This document shows positions 44,700 to 55,603 of a DNA stretch of 64,000 nucleotides, one piece after another. The translations under genes were made by a program, and so were the position numbers. The first letter of the stretch is position 1; each line of letters opens with the position of its first letter. The notes below the pieces were generated by a model. The model was not told where the DNA came from. It ran no database searches and saw nothing but the letters and a program-made list of their open reading frames with translations. The DNA is taken from assembly GCA_030770425.1 (NCBI GenBank), contig JASJFT010000091.1, positions 62,001 through 126,000 of the forward strand, in the 5' to 3' direction. The DNA is from Darksidea phi. Taxonomy: Eukaryota; Ascomycota; Dothideomycetes; Pleosporales; Lentitheciaceae.

Positions 44700-45254
44700 T
44701 TTCTTTGTTTGCAAGGCCGCAGCGGACGGATTCAGTCAAGAAACCAAGATAGCAGGAGGCGACCTTCTTCTTTAGATAAAGGATGGTTGCTAGTCCTTTG
44801 GTAAATGTACTAAAGAAGCCTAAAGCCCTAGCCGTTTTCAGCACGGCAAACAACATGTTTGCGGCCAAAGCAAGTTTGATAACTTGCCCGGGACAAAGAA
44901 ATGTTAAGAGCCATGACACAACTGACACCGGAATTAAGCGTTTCTCCGAACAGATGAAAGCTGAACGAGTTTACCATAACGATCATGAATTGGCGCTAGT
45001 GCTAGCGAGGGTCCAGTCCGTATGCGAGAAAGTGGAAGCGGCTGCGATTTTGACACTGACATCTTCCTGCAACTGCGCCTTCTAATTCGCATTGAAGAAG
45101 CGTGTTGGATGCCTAGGGGGGCACATTGAGGGAAATGGCTTATGAAGGGCGTTGCGCCCTTCTTCAACCTACTTCACAGCCCACCCCCCGAAATCCGTTG
45201 CTCTTAGTAGCCGCGCGCTGATTTTCGCCTTCTTGCGCGAGGGTATTCGACAGC
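44700..45254. other. Promoter side of the NTPase-nuclease gene
   Basis: No gene recognised in this 555-bp stretch. Confidence 0.4.
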
Positions 45255-45720
45255 ATGAATTCTCTACCAGACGATCTGCTCCTTGAAATCTGTGAAACCA
45301 CCTCGGAATCGTTCTGGTAAGGCAAGTGGATGCGGAACGATATGCGGATGCTGCAACAGAAACCAGGTCTTGCACAATATATTAAGGACATCGTAACACC
45401 CAGGTGCGAACCAAGGTATTGCCCTACCCATCTCCCCTTCCGAACTGCCTCTCACTGAAGTGAGAGATCTTTACCACCGGAATCTCCGCGATTTCGAAAA
45501 AAAGGGTTCAGCAGGGCGACAATGCTGTGATGACTTTCTTGGTTCTACAAGCACTGAACTTGGACCGACTTGAGCTACTAGCGTTCGATCGTGTCGAACA
45601 AAATAGCTTCCAAAGGCTTCCTCTTGTGCTTTGAGGGGCTAGGTCAAATCATTTACGCAGACCTAGAAACAAATACTGTCGCACGTCGCTTTGAATCACT
45701 CGCTCTTTCCCTGTATTGGT
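45255..45720 (+). pseudogene. F-box protein relic
   Basis: An ATG at 45255 begins MNSLPDDLLLEICETT, a typical fungal F-box N-terminus, but is stopped after 21 codons. Further pieces in other frames fit an F-box/leucine-rich gene: QKPGLAQYIKDI near 45360, and DNAVMTFLVLQALNLDRLEL near 45520-45580. The order is that of an intact F-box gene, but stops and frame changes separate all pieces. It is a dead member of a large fungal family of substrate adaptors. Confidence 0.5.
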
Positions 45721-46431
45721 GAGTTAACTATCCTGTAGGAATACATGCCGTGGACACAATGAGCGCCCTTAAAACCGTGTGCCCGGCTTTTGCTACGTGG
45801 TGTAAGGTACATCCTCTACAACAGGCTTCTACATGCGCGAAGCCGTGTGTGCCGCGACGCATTCTTTATTATTGTTATCTTTGTGATAGTAATCCGTATA
45901 ATAGGGTGTACAGACCTTGGGACTACGAAAATGAGAGTAAGGTATTAAGAAAGGAGGGAGGATGAGCCCTGTATTGTGTGTAGCAATAGGACAAAAGTAC
46001 ATATACACTCTCGCCTGCACTGGCTTGGTAAAGCGTATCTACGTTTTTTTTAGGGAGCTGTAGCATCTAATGGATGGGCTGTTGTAATATGACTATTCAA
46101 TCGCAGAATGAAAGCTCACTGCAAGCATGTGACTTTCGGTGCTATTTTATCTATTATTTCTCGGGACGCCCCTGCTACGCTTCATTTATTCACTCACAAG
46201 CCACTATTCCGGACATCTCTAAAACAGCGACGCCTTTCGGACATGTGGTTTGGATCCTGCGCCTACAGAACGTCCACCATCGCATTAAGATAGGGTTAGA
46301 ACCTCTTCTCCTTAAGCAAAGATAAGGTACTGTAAGCTCGGCATCTGAAAATGAGTTACAGTTATTCCTGCGAGACTTGATTACTAGTTACCGCGTGTTT
46401 TGGCATGAATATACGTGACATTACTCCTAGT
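45721..46431. other. Spacer, no gene seen
   Basis: Short open frames only, none recognised. Confidence 0.35.
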
Positions 46432-48430
46432 TCATTTGTCTCGTCCGAATTGCAAACTACCCAAGAAAGTGCTCCAGAACAACGAAAGCATTGCAAACAT
46501 CACGGATATGGGTACAAAAGCATCCTGTAAATCCCGCTTCTGACCCCAGAAAAACAGCCACATAAAGACGAACCAGAGCACAGGGATGGAGCAAAAGAAG
46601 TTATAGGCAACAATCCAACGAAAGGCGATCATTTGCCGGGCATATAACCCCCAGAATTGCTCCCTTTGGTCGCTTGATTCATCTAGTAAGGTGAGTTTCT
46701 TAGGAAGTAATTCCATGAGCTCGAAAGAGTGGGCCTGATGGACTCGGCTCTTGCATTGACAAACCCTCGGGTGTCGTATAAGGTGGCGACGACAGAATAA
46801 AGGGCTACCGCAGGAGTAGAATCTTTTGTAAAATTCATGCGACGTGATCGGTGGAATGTAGGGCTGAGGTTTGGGCTGATAGACATAGTCCAAGTCAAGC
46901 GGATCGGGGTATTCGTCCTTTTGCCTGGGCGCAAAGTCGTGGCGGTCGAACTTTTCAAACTGCGCACCCGATATTAGCACTTTCCTAGCTACTGGTTGAG
47001 CGACAGGGATAGCTTTACTCTGTAGAAGTCGCAGTGCGAGAATCTCCAAATGCTAAGCGTTCTTCTCCAGAGGCCAAGCATGCGGAAATATTCGGATCGC
47101 AAAATGGTAAAGAAGCTTCTGGAACATAGCTTGTCTGTTACTATCTGCGATAAGTGGTGGTCGCTTCCAGACTGCACGACAAGGAGGACCCGGAGGGACA
47201 TTGGCTGCGAATTGGGATTGGAAACGCAACTTTGGAAGCCGTGAGTCTGGTGGCCTTCTCGGCCGGCAAACGAGCTTGCGGTGGGAATGGTACTTGGCAC
47301 TGGAGCTGTCGGGTGCGGCTGCTCGCTGGTGATTGGGTTTGTGCTTGCAGTTGCACCAGGCTCTCCAGCAGAGGTGTATGTGAACTGGCCTACAAGCTGT
47401 CTTAGGCCGCGAACAAAAGGCTTCGGCGCTTCGCAGTACCGTTCCTCTTCGCATTCCTTTCCGGTCGGTTAGAGATATCACTCTTATAAAGGTTGGGGCT
47501 GATACTCACACATTTCCATCGAATGCCCCCATTTTGTTCGAGGGCGTGGTGAGCTGAACGAAGCGGCCACCAGTCCCATCTTTCCCCTGTCTTACTCTCA
47601 ACAAATACCTTGAATCTGTTTGAAAGGCTCATTTCACTGGTATCCATAAATTTTATGTGCTGTGGATGGAGATATGCCAGCTCTAATCCAATAGTACGAC
47701 ACATTTGTATCGCACTGTCATCCTGCAGTTCCTCTTCACACCGCTTCACCAATTCCTGGAGCCCAGTTCGGAATCCTGGGTGGACGAAGTTGGTGAGATT
47801 CTTATACAAGGTGAAGTATGCGGAGCTTGAACGCAAGTCTTCTTTAGCTTTTCGGAGATCACACTGCTCTTGCCATCTGGAGTCATCCACGTATTCTTCA
47901 TCGGAACTACTATCTACCAAGCCAAAAGCGGACTCCCCAAGTCGTATCTCTTCCGTAAGGGCATCGGAGAATATCTTCATTCCACTAGCACGAACACAGA
48001 TTGCTCTCGAAATAGCTTGTGATTTGCTGCCGATGTAGCTTGCCACTCTTCTGAGGTTTGGATCCGAGCTTTCTTGCAGGAGATTAGAGGCAAACTCCTT
48101 CACTAGACGTCGAAACCGGCGTTGGAATCTCTCCTTTCCAATGGATTCGTTATGGAGGGCCTGAATGTACAGAAGGCGGAGTGAAGCATCTTCCCATAGG
48201 GCAGCTATGATTTCTCGCGAAGCTGGATCATCCAAAGTGTTTGAAGAAGGCGTAGTGGATATGCTGAGTGCCTCTGTGGATATTGACCCACAGGTGGAAG
48301 GTTCTGGACTAGGGCTGAGGACAGGAGAGGACTCTACGCTGCCCCTCGATCCCATGTTGCATATAGGGCACAAATCATACCAGGAAAGATTGACTGCTCC
48401 GCAAGATTTGCAGTGCCAAATATCATCCAT
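46432..48430 (-). CDS. RanBP2-type zinc-finger protein with two C-terminal membrane helices (fungal family of unknown function)
   Basis: Minus-strand exons 48430-47510, 47456-47019 and 46959-46432 give 628 residues. The N-terminus holds a textbook RanBP2 finger, W5-x-C7-x2-C10-x3-N14-x6-C21-x2-C24, a fold that binds RNA or ubiquitin in other proteins. A long Ser-rich and then helical middle (about 30-330) ends in TGERWDWWPLRSAHHAL and WKCECEEERYC, split by intron 1. A central domain contains LRVLLVVQSGSDHHLSQIV and WRFSHCDFYRFEKFDRHDF, joined across intron 2. A Cys/His-rich patch (about 503-523) precedes ELLPKKLTLLDESSDQREQF and two membrane helices (about 564-591 and 600-622), leaving a five-residue tail. 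I recognise the architecture from other filamentous ascomycetes but know no function. The C-terminal part recurs as a relic at 14258-14548. The start at 48430 was chosen as the first ATG before the finger. Confidence 0.75.
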
Positions 48431-49974
48431 TTCATTGAAGTATGTGTCCGGATGTGTATAGTAGAAAGACGTGGCAAGCAAGCTCGGAAGGCAAAGGACG
48501 AGGAATTTAGAAGTCGCGATACCCGCAGGGGACGAGGCTATATGTATAATGAGTCACGTGATACCCGTTGCCCCGCAATCTGTCAGGCAGTGCACCGGTG
48601 AAGTAGAAGCGCTAGGCTGCCTCGATAAAAAAATTCGTACGATAAGGACCACTGTGGCAACTGTATATTGGGCTACTAGGTGTAACAATAAGATTAAGAC
48701 TATAGCTAGTAAAAGAAGTACTATAACTATAGGTACGGTACGTAACGTATAAATAGCTACGAGTTAGTACTATAATGGTTTTTTTTACTTATTTTTAAAA
48801 GAGCTATAACTTTTTAATTAAGGTAGTAGCCCTTATATAGAGACTCCGCCTTTCTTACCATTCTCTATACCGTATGTAACTACCTTATCTATCTCGCCTA
48901 ACAACGAATAAAACAACAACATAGGTCAAAATATCCGCCCAGCATATTCCACATATGGAAATATGCCGTAGGATTCCAAAAAATTGCGAAAACGGTGCTA
49001 TGTTCCTGGCTGCTTCCCAGTTACTTCCTCCCAGACAAACAACAAACCTCTCCCGTCCCCAGCTCTCTACAAACCACACTCAACGTTGACTATTACGAAA
49101 GTCCCTCGTAGCTCTGCAAAATTCCGCCACAGCATTCTACCTACATCACTTGCGGCCTTCCCTCCCTCCACCACTCGAACAATTGCCCTATGGTTGTTTC
49201 TAATGGGAGGAGACGACCTCACTGAACGCAGTACAAATACGAAAATAAGCATGTTGTGTCTGCTCCTCCCTTTCTTATACATCTAGAAAAGGTCACCGAA
49301 TATATTGTTGTTCCATTGCCGTTTGTCTGACAGTCTGCAGAAATCCGAACGGGCGCTTTGGATCAAAGAATAAAAAATAAAAATACTGAAAGTACTGAAA
49401 AACCCACCTGGACTCCTAACTTGCTCTGACCGAGAAAGGCACGAAAATATTACGACACCTTCTCCGCCTAGCAGTTCTCATATTAGCTCTGAACAGAAGC
49501 GTCGGGACCCCATTGACGCGAGAAAGCCACGAATGACCGAAGCATGGAGTCTTTAAATGGAGAAGAGATGCTATGGTCATCGTCATCATTATCATTACCA
49601 CCACCTCCTCGCAAACACTAACACTAGGACATGGTGCTGAACGTAAACTCAGTAATCATTCCAGCTATATGCATGCATTTTCAGGTACTAAACCACCCAA
49701 TGCAAATGCCAATGCACCCGTGTCCCAATGTGACTTTTCAATGCCTCTCCATTCATTTCCAATGCAAGCGCTTTATACATGAGGCCCCGTGGTTATAGGA
49801 ATAAGCCATCTGCTGAGAATAAAAGGAAGTCGCGAATATAAGTAAAACAGTTGCCGGCTTCCGTTTTGCGTGGAAAAAAATACGCCTGTGCCGTTATCTC
49901 ATCTCATTTCGTCATAATCCATCAAATATCCACCCTCATTGCCTTCACCATTACCACTATTACTCCTCCTTGCT
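48431..49974. other. Intergenic with AT-rich island
   Basis: Between about 48630 and 48900 the DNA is strongly AT-rich with many CTATA, TAGTA and TATAA words and no coding frame, resembling RIP-degraded repeat. The rest shows short unrecognised frames. The right end is the 3' flank of CAF120. Confidence 0.45.
48630..48900. repeat. AT-rich, RIP-like island
   Basis: Long runs of A/T with repeated GTACTATAACTATAG-like words and a poly-T tract near 48780 stand out from the flanks. This is what remains of many fungal transposons after repeat-induced point mutation. No element type can be named. Confidence 0.45.
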
Positions 49975-52900
49975 TTACTGTCGTCTTGACTGCCCCTGCT
50001 GGTGCGCGAATCTCGCTGCTGCCTGCGCTTGATCAAAACTTGCGCCATAGGGTTGCGTAATGGGATGTTGTTGTTGCTGTTGTTGTTGTAGTTGTTGCAT
50101 AGGCTGCTGCTGTACAAAGTACTGTCCCTGGATGGGGGTCTGCGGAAACTGTCCGGGTATGTGAGGTTGCGGACTTGGCGCACCCCAACCCTGTTGCATT
50201 ACCGGGGAAACTCCTTGCTGTGAAAAATACCCTGGTGGTTGTTGGTACATCTGCTGCATCTGAGCTGGACTGGCGTAGGCGAAGCCTTGGGGGTAGCCCT
50301 GCGGGGTGCCCATTATGCTCGGAGCACCCATGACACTAGGAGCGCCCATAACACTTGGGGCGCCGTACCCGCCTGGAGTCAAAGCCATCGGTTGTCCTAT
50401 CTGCGTTTGCTGGCCCATATGCTGCATCTCCACCATCTGCCGCTGTTGCGCTGCCATCATCCGGCGATCGACTTCGGCTTGCATGGCAGCCGTTCCCCTA
50501 TTTGCTTTTGCAGCTACTTTCTCTTTCTCCCTGTGGTCAATGTATGCAGTTAGACCCGTAGCATTCGGCTTTTGCTCCTTCTTGGCATTCTTCGTAAGAT
50601 CAACAAGCGGCGTGTTTGTCATGCGGGCAACATGTTCCTGCTCGCGAGCGGAAAGTGATGTCGGACGCTGGTCAAGCAATCGCTCGGCGCCACGAGACAG
50701 GGGCCGAGCTAGAGGCCGGCTCGGTGGACGTGCGGGTCCACCTTCAGGTGTGCGTTGAAGTTGGGACCAATCGCCCGAGTGGTTGCGACTTAGGGGTGGA
50801 GGAGTGTGCGATTTGCTCCTTCCATGGCCGTATACAGGTGGTGTCAAAGGTTGGCTACCAGCAGCGGCGGCAGCGGCACGGTGAGCCACCCATTCTTCCG
50901 GATCGAGCTTGTGCTTGTCGGACTGCGGCTGAGTAGCCATTCCTGGTTGCCAAGCAACGCTCCGTCGGTTCTCATATAGTTGCGGCGAAGCGGAAGAGCT
51001 GCGCATGTGCATCGCAGCTATGGGGGTGGTTCTACCCGAATAAGATTGCCGTTTCTCCTCATTGGTCAAAAGTGCAAGATTTTCTCGAGATCGTGAGAAG
51101 CTGTTATCGTGAAAGGATTGGGTCATTGTTCCACTGGTTCCGGGGCGTTTAGTGTTGGGATCTAGCGAATATGTAGGACCAAAATCGATGGAGGGAATGT
51201 CAGCGGTAATCTCGGCCGATTTAGTATCAGACTTGTAATGTGTATCTCCAACAACAATGTCAGACTTGGGATTGAGATCTGGATTTCCGATTGTTTTTAG
51301 CATCCCACTGCGGGGTCGGTCTGGCATTCGCCTTTCCGGCATTGGTGGTTCGGCCTCTTCTTCAATCGTGCTAGCGTAATCGGGTGTCGAGGTAGACATC
51401 GCGTCGTCGTTACTATAGCGGCTACTGGATTTGCTATACTGCCTTAGCAGCGTTGCTTCAGCGTTCAGACGGTCGAGGGCTTCGGGATCGACTATGTCGT
51501 TTCGTAAACTGCCGATACTTGAGCTTGTTGTTGAGCGGATTGAGCGGGTATCATCCCCTCGAAGGGACATTGATGACCGACCTGGTACTGGTTTACGATG
51601 TATTTGTGGGCTGTCTTCGCTACCAGGACGAGACTGGTTGGCGGACCCTGGCGGCAGCTCGGCTTGCTCAGGAACAATCGGGCCTGATGGCTGGTAACCT
51701 GTCGACGGTTCTACAAACTGTTCCTGTTCTACGAACGGTGATGCAGGGATAGTTGGGAGGCGGTTGTTGGAGTTCCCAGATCGAGAGTGCATATACTGAT
51801 CACCTGAGTTGCCCCAATGGTTAGCGTTGAGATGATTATGGCTTGCGTCGCTTTCAAAGTCACCATTTCGCCCACTACTCTGATTCTCTTGGCTCTTCCA
51901 CGCCGCGGCAGCACCCGCGGCCGCGATTCCCGGAGGAAGAGGTGTATTTGTGGCATCTGCTAGCTGGTGAAGCGTCGCAGAGTCCATGTGCGCGTTTGGC
52001 TTCATTGTGGCCGCGTGCAGTGGCGGGACTGGCGGCCTCTGGCTCGGCGCATGTGCAAAAGTAGGCGGAGATGCTACAGGACCCTGAGGTGGCACTGTAG
52101 GTGCTATTTGCACCTCGGGCAGATCTCGGGCATCTGGGCTCGGACTGGGAGGCTCATTGTCAGAGGTCTCGGAGCCTTCTCTTTGATGGGGGGTGCCATT
52201 GAATTGACCATGTGGTGGAGGCACTGGTGGACTGTCGTTGTCATTGACGCCTGCGGTTTGTGCCAACCTGGACGGTGTCTCTGCCTGGTACTGCCTGTAG
52301 CCGTTTGTCTGTTCAGATACCGATCGCTGATGGCGCATTGGCGTGACAGGGGCAACTGGCGGTGCCGAATCCGTTCTTCGCGGAGGCTGTGACCCGAACT
52401 CATTGCTCTGCCTCGGCGATGGCTGGCGGGTTGCCGGTTGCGATCGTATTGAGCCATTTTCCTCAAACCTTAGCGTGCCATTGCGGGAAGGGGCCAAGCT
52501 GGTGCGGCTAACCGTGTTTCTCCGTGTTCCGGCCCTGCTACCATTACGTGGGGTCGTTGCTATGCGCGTAGAGGTCAGGTCCTTCATTTGCTTCCGCCAC
52601 TGCCGCTCCGACCAGCTATCGCTGCCTTCAGAGTGTATCAAACCAACAACATCCCACATCTCCAGGTACCCGTACCGCCGATCGGGCGGCATGGCGAACA
52701 TCAAGCCGCGTGTGTCCAAGACATCCGCCACTAGCTTGTTGGGTCTTCCATAGAGGTTGAATGTGTCGAATACAGGGAATAGGAACTGGAGCATGATTTC
52801 GAATCCAGAGACGGCCGGGCGCGTCTCAGGCATAATGAACACGAATCCCTCCGTGACCTTCTCCGGCGTTGAGTGGACCGTGATCTTTCCCTCCACCTTG

Positions 52901-54047
52901 ACTAATGTCGACTGATCAATGAGCTGCTTCGACTGCGGGTAGATGGCGTAACAAGAGTAAGCGTCCTTGACGGATGCGATGGGCCGTGTCTTCTTCTTGA
53001 CCTTCTGCGTGTCGTAGAACTTCACGTCGCCCTTCAGGACTACGGGCGAGCGATCGTAGATGTCTTTCTTCTTTTGCGACTTCTGCAGCTTGGCAAGCTC
53101 CTTCTCGTCTGGCGGGGTGACGACACACCAGCACCGACGCCACGGGGTGCCGGCGCCGAATCGCACGCGCACCCAGTCCTCATATTTGGCGCGCTGTCTG
53201 TCCAAGAGTATGCGGATGTTGTTCAACGACCTGCCCTTGCCGGCGATCAGTGCGCCCGTGTACGCTTCCTGCAACGACGTGTGCTCGTACATGGCTAGCC
53301 GAATGCCGGCCGTCCACTGCGTGAGCGAATTGAAGGAATTAAAATGGAACAAGTACTTGTTGCTGGCGGCGGTGGAGACGCTGAGGATGTTGTCAAGCTT
53401 CTTGCCATCGCCGAGTGTCATAGAGGGCATCTGGTTCAATTAGCTTGGCATTCAATGTCGTCATCGATGGACGCACCATGTGGATGGCCGCATCCGTGAG
53501 GTTGATGAAGGTCGGCAGGACTTCCGTGTCACTCCTCACGTTGTCCAGCTCGCTGGCATCCCACAGCGAGAGAATAGTGCCCACCAATTGGGCAAAGCAC
53601 TCCTGCCATGACCGGTCGTGGGCGGGGCGGCCGCCTGCAGCTGTCAGTGTCACACAGCGGTAAGAACGGCAGCGTTCACGTACGGGCGTCAGTGTCGTGG
53701 AACTTGAGGAAGTAGCCTTCCTGATACAGCTTGTTTGAGTGGCTGTTTAGGAACATGAAGATCCGTTGCAGCTCCGGGAGCGTGTCCTGGCCGACCTCCA
53801 TGACCGGAGGCTGGTACGTCTGTATCATCGACATGGGGCGCGACGAGGGCCTGGAGTCGGGGCGCACTTGCGATGTGGGGCTGGCGGGATTATCTGGATT
53901 GTCGTAGACGGTGGAGGTGACGGAGTAGGTCGAGGCATTAAACTGCTTTGCGGAGGGCGAGGGCGGCGCTGGGGAAGCTCGTGCGGTGGCAGCTGACGCG
54001 GACGAAGCAGTTCGGCGATGTGGATTGTTGCCTCCCCATTCTGACAT
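49975..54047 (-). CDS. CAF120: PH-domain protein, CCR4-NOT-associated Caf120/Skg3 family
   Basis: Minus-strand exons 54047-53684, 53634-53477 and 53430-49975 give 1325 residues. Caf120 associates with the CCR4-NOT deadenylase in yeast; its paralogue Skg3 is found at bud sites. After a Ser/Pro-rich N-terminus comes the family block LPELQRIFMFLNSHSNKLYQ followed by HDTDAR (intron) GRPAHDRSWQECFAQL and FINLTDAAIHM (intron) MPSMTLGDGK. A PH-like domain (about residues 258-400) includes WVRVRFGAGTPWRRCWCVV and RPAVSGFEIMLQFLFPVFD. From about 500 onward it is disordered, Pro/Ser/Gln-rich, ending in a Gln-rich tail encoded by CAG/CAA runs. An ATG farther upstream on the same strand (54189, MARPKR) with a possible splice donor could supply a different first exon. 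Confidence 0.85.
50064..50108 (-). repeat. Trinucleotide (CAA/CAG) run encoding polyglutamine
   Basis: On the minus strand consecutive CAA and CAG codons make the run QQLQQQQQQQQ at the Caf120 C-terminus. Its length is likely variable between strains. Confidence 0.8.
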
Positions 54048-55603
54048 GAAAGAGAGGACTGCAAACGAGTATTAGCGAATGGACAACATCGTGAAGGGCC
54101 CAAGTGGCGTGAATGGCGGCTGTGGGAAGCAGGCGCGACAGGCTGCGGGGGGAGGCCAGGAGCAATTTACCTCTCTTTGGGCGAGCCATGGTGACGCCAA
54201 AACGGGCGACTAACGAATCGTCGTCTCTAGAGTTTCTGTGTCGGTTCACGCGCCGGGTGGTGTTGATGCGCAAGCCACGGGTGCGCCGGCGGATGCAAGG
54301 GCGGTGGGAAACGCAGAGCCTCGGCACTGGAACGAGGAGAGGCGAGCGGGCGCGGATACGAGGGCTGCGATGGTGGGGAGGCTCGAGCTGTCTGGCTTTT
54401 GGCTTTTGACTGGGAGCATGCGCTGGAGGTATTTAAAGGGTCGTTTTCCTACGACGCCCAGGACTGGTCGTGGAGAAAATTGTGGGTCGCGCGGGCAAGG
54501 ATAGTGACGACAGCGCTCCTGGAGGGAAAAGGGCCTGCTGCTGCCCAGTTAGAGACACCACTCCGGCCCAGCTCCAAGTTATGTACGGGATCGGGCGGCT
54601 CAAAAAGCAAAGACGACCGCGTGCCCTTATAACGGAGTGCTGTCTGCTGGAGCTAGCAGTGCCCGGCTTCCTCATGCGTCAATACACGGTCCGTCGCAAC
54701 CGACTCCACGCTGACGAAGCTCTGGTCACCGCTCCATTCGTATCCAACCACCACCCTGTGGATGGCCTAGTCGAAACAGGCTCCAGGGTGGACTGCACGA
54801 GCCTGGCCGAGAAGCATCTCCGAGCCACCATCAAGCATAAAGAGTACCCCTTCCTCCTGCTGCCTTGTTGCATCAATTGACGTCTAGAGGGGCTCTTCAG
54901 TGTCGACAGAGCATAGTCAGCGTATTCGACGCCCCAGAAAGCCTGCTGGGCATCCGCGCGGGCCCGGTATTGTTGACGACGACACGGGGCTGTGCGCTTG
55001 GCTCTGTTGTTGCTGGTGGACGGGAATGAGGAGACTGGCTAAAGGGGTAATTTGTACACGGGAGCTCGTAACGCGCAGCCGCGGCGACGAGGAATGCGGC
55101 CAGTTGTCAGAGCTCCCCTGACAGCTCCACTGCAGCGTCTCGCCTCGATTGATACAGCTGTCGCGACAACCGTCGAGCTAGGGGAGCCCCTGCCACCAAG
55201 TCTTAGTCACCCTCTTCGCGTCCGAACATCGCCAGGCCGTCATGACGCTTCGCGTGGGGGGCGGGTGAATCCGTGGGCACGTGAGACGAGATCCTGCATT
55301 ATGTAATGGCGCTAACGAGCTACGAGCTCAACTTCGTGCCCAGGGCCCCCATCACATCCGCTCTCAGAACGCGTGCGTGGCGTGTCGCCGGAACATTCAC
55401 CTTCAGAATAGTACCCGTGTGCTGTACATCCTCTTGCACCGAGTCAGAGCTCAATGGTGTCGCGACGTTATTGAGCAGTGCCCTCGTCGCGTTGCGGACG
55501 CGATTGCACCCCGGCGCGTAGCATCTCCGTCGCACACACCACCAGCGCAGAACAATCGCCTGACCTTCCCTACCCCGCCGTTCGTCGTCCGCCGTCTGCC
55601 ACC
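54048..55603. other. Divergent promoter region, CAF120 / BAH-PHD gene
   Basis: A 1.5-kb GC-rich spacer with many chance frames. None is recognised as a gene. It may contain a 5' UTR exon of CAF120 near 54170-54190. Confidence 0.4.

Noticed and set aside
54113..54327. Possible upstream exon (MARPKR) as the true start of CAF120
   Set aside because: The splice needed is possible but no family conservation supports the added residues, and the ATG at 54047 opens the frame directly. Kept only as an alternative.
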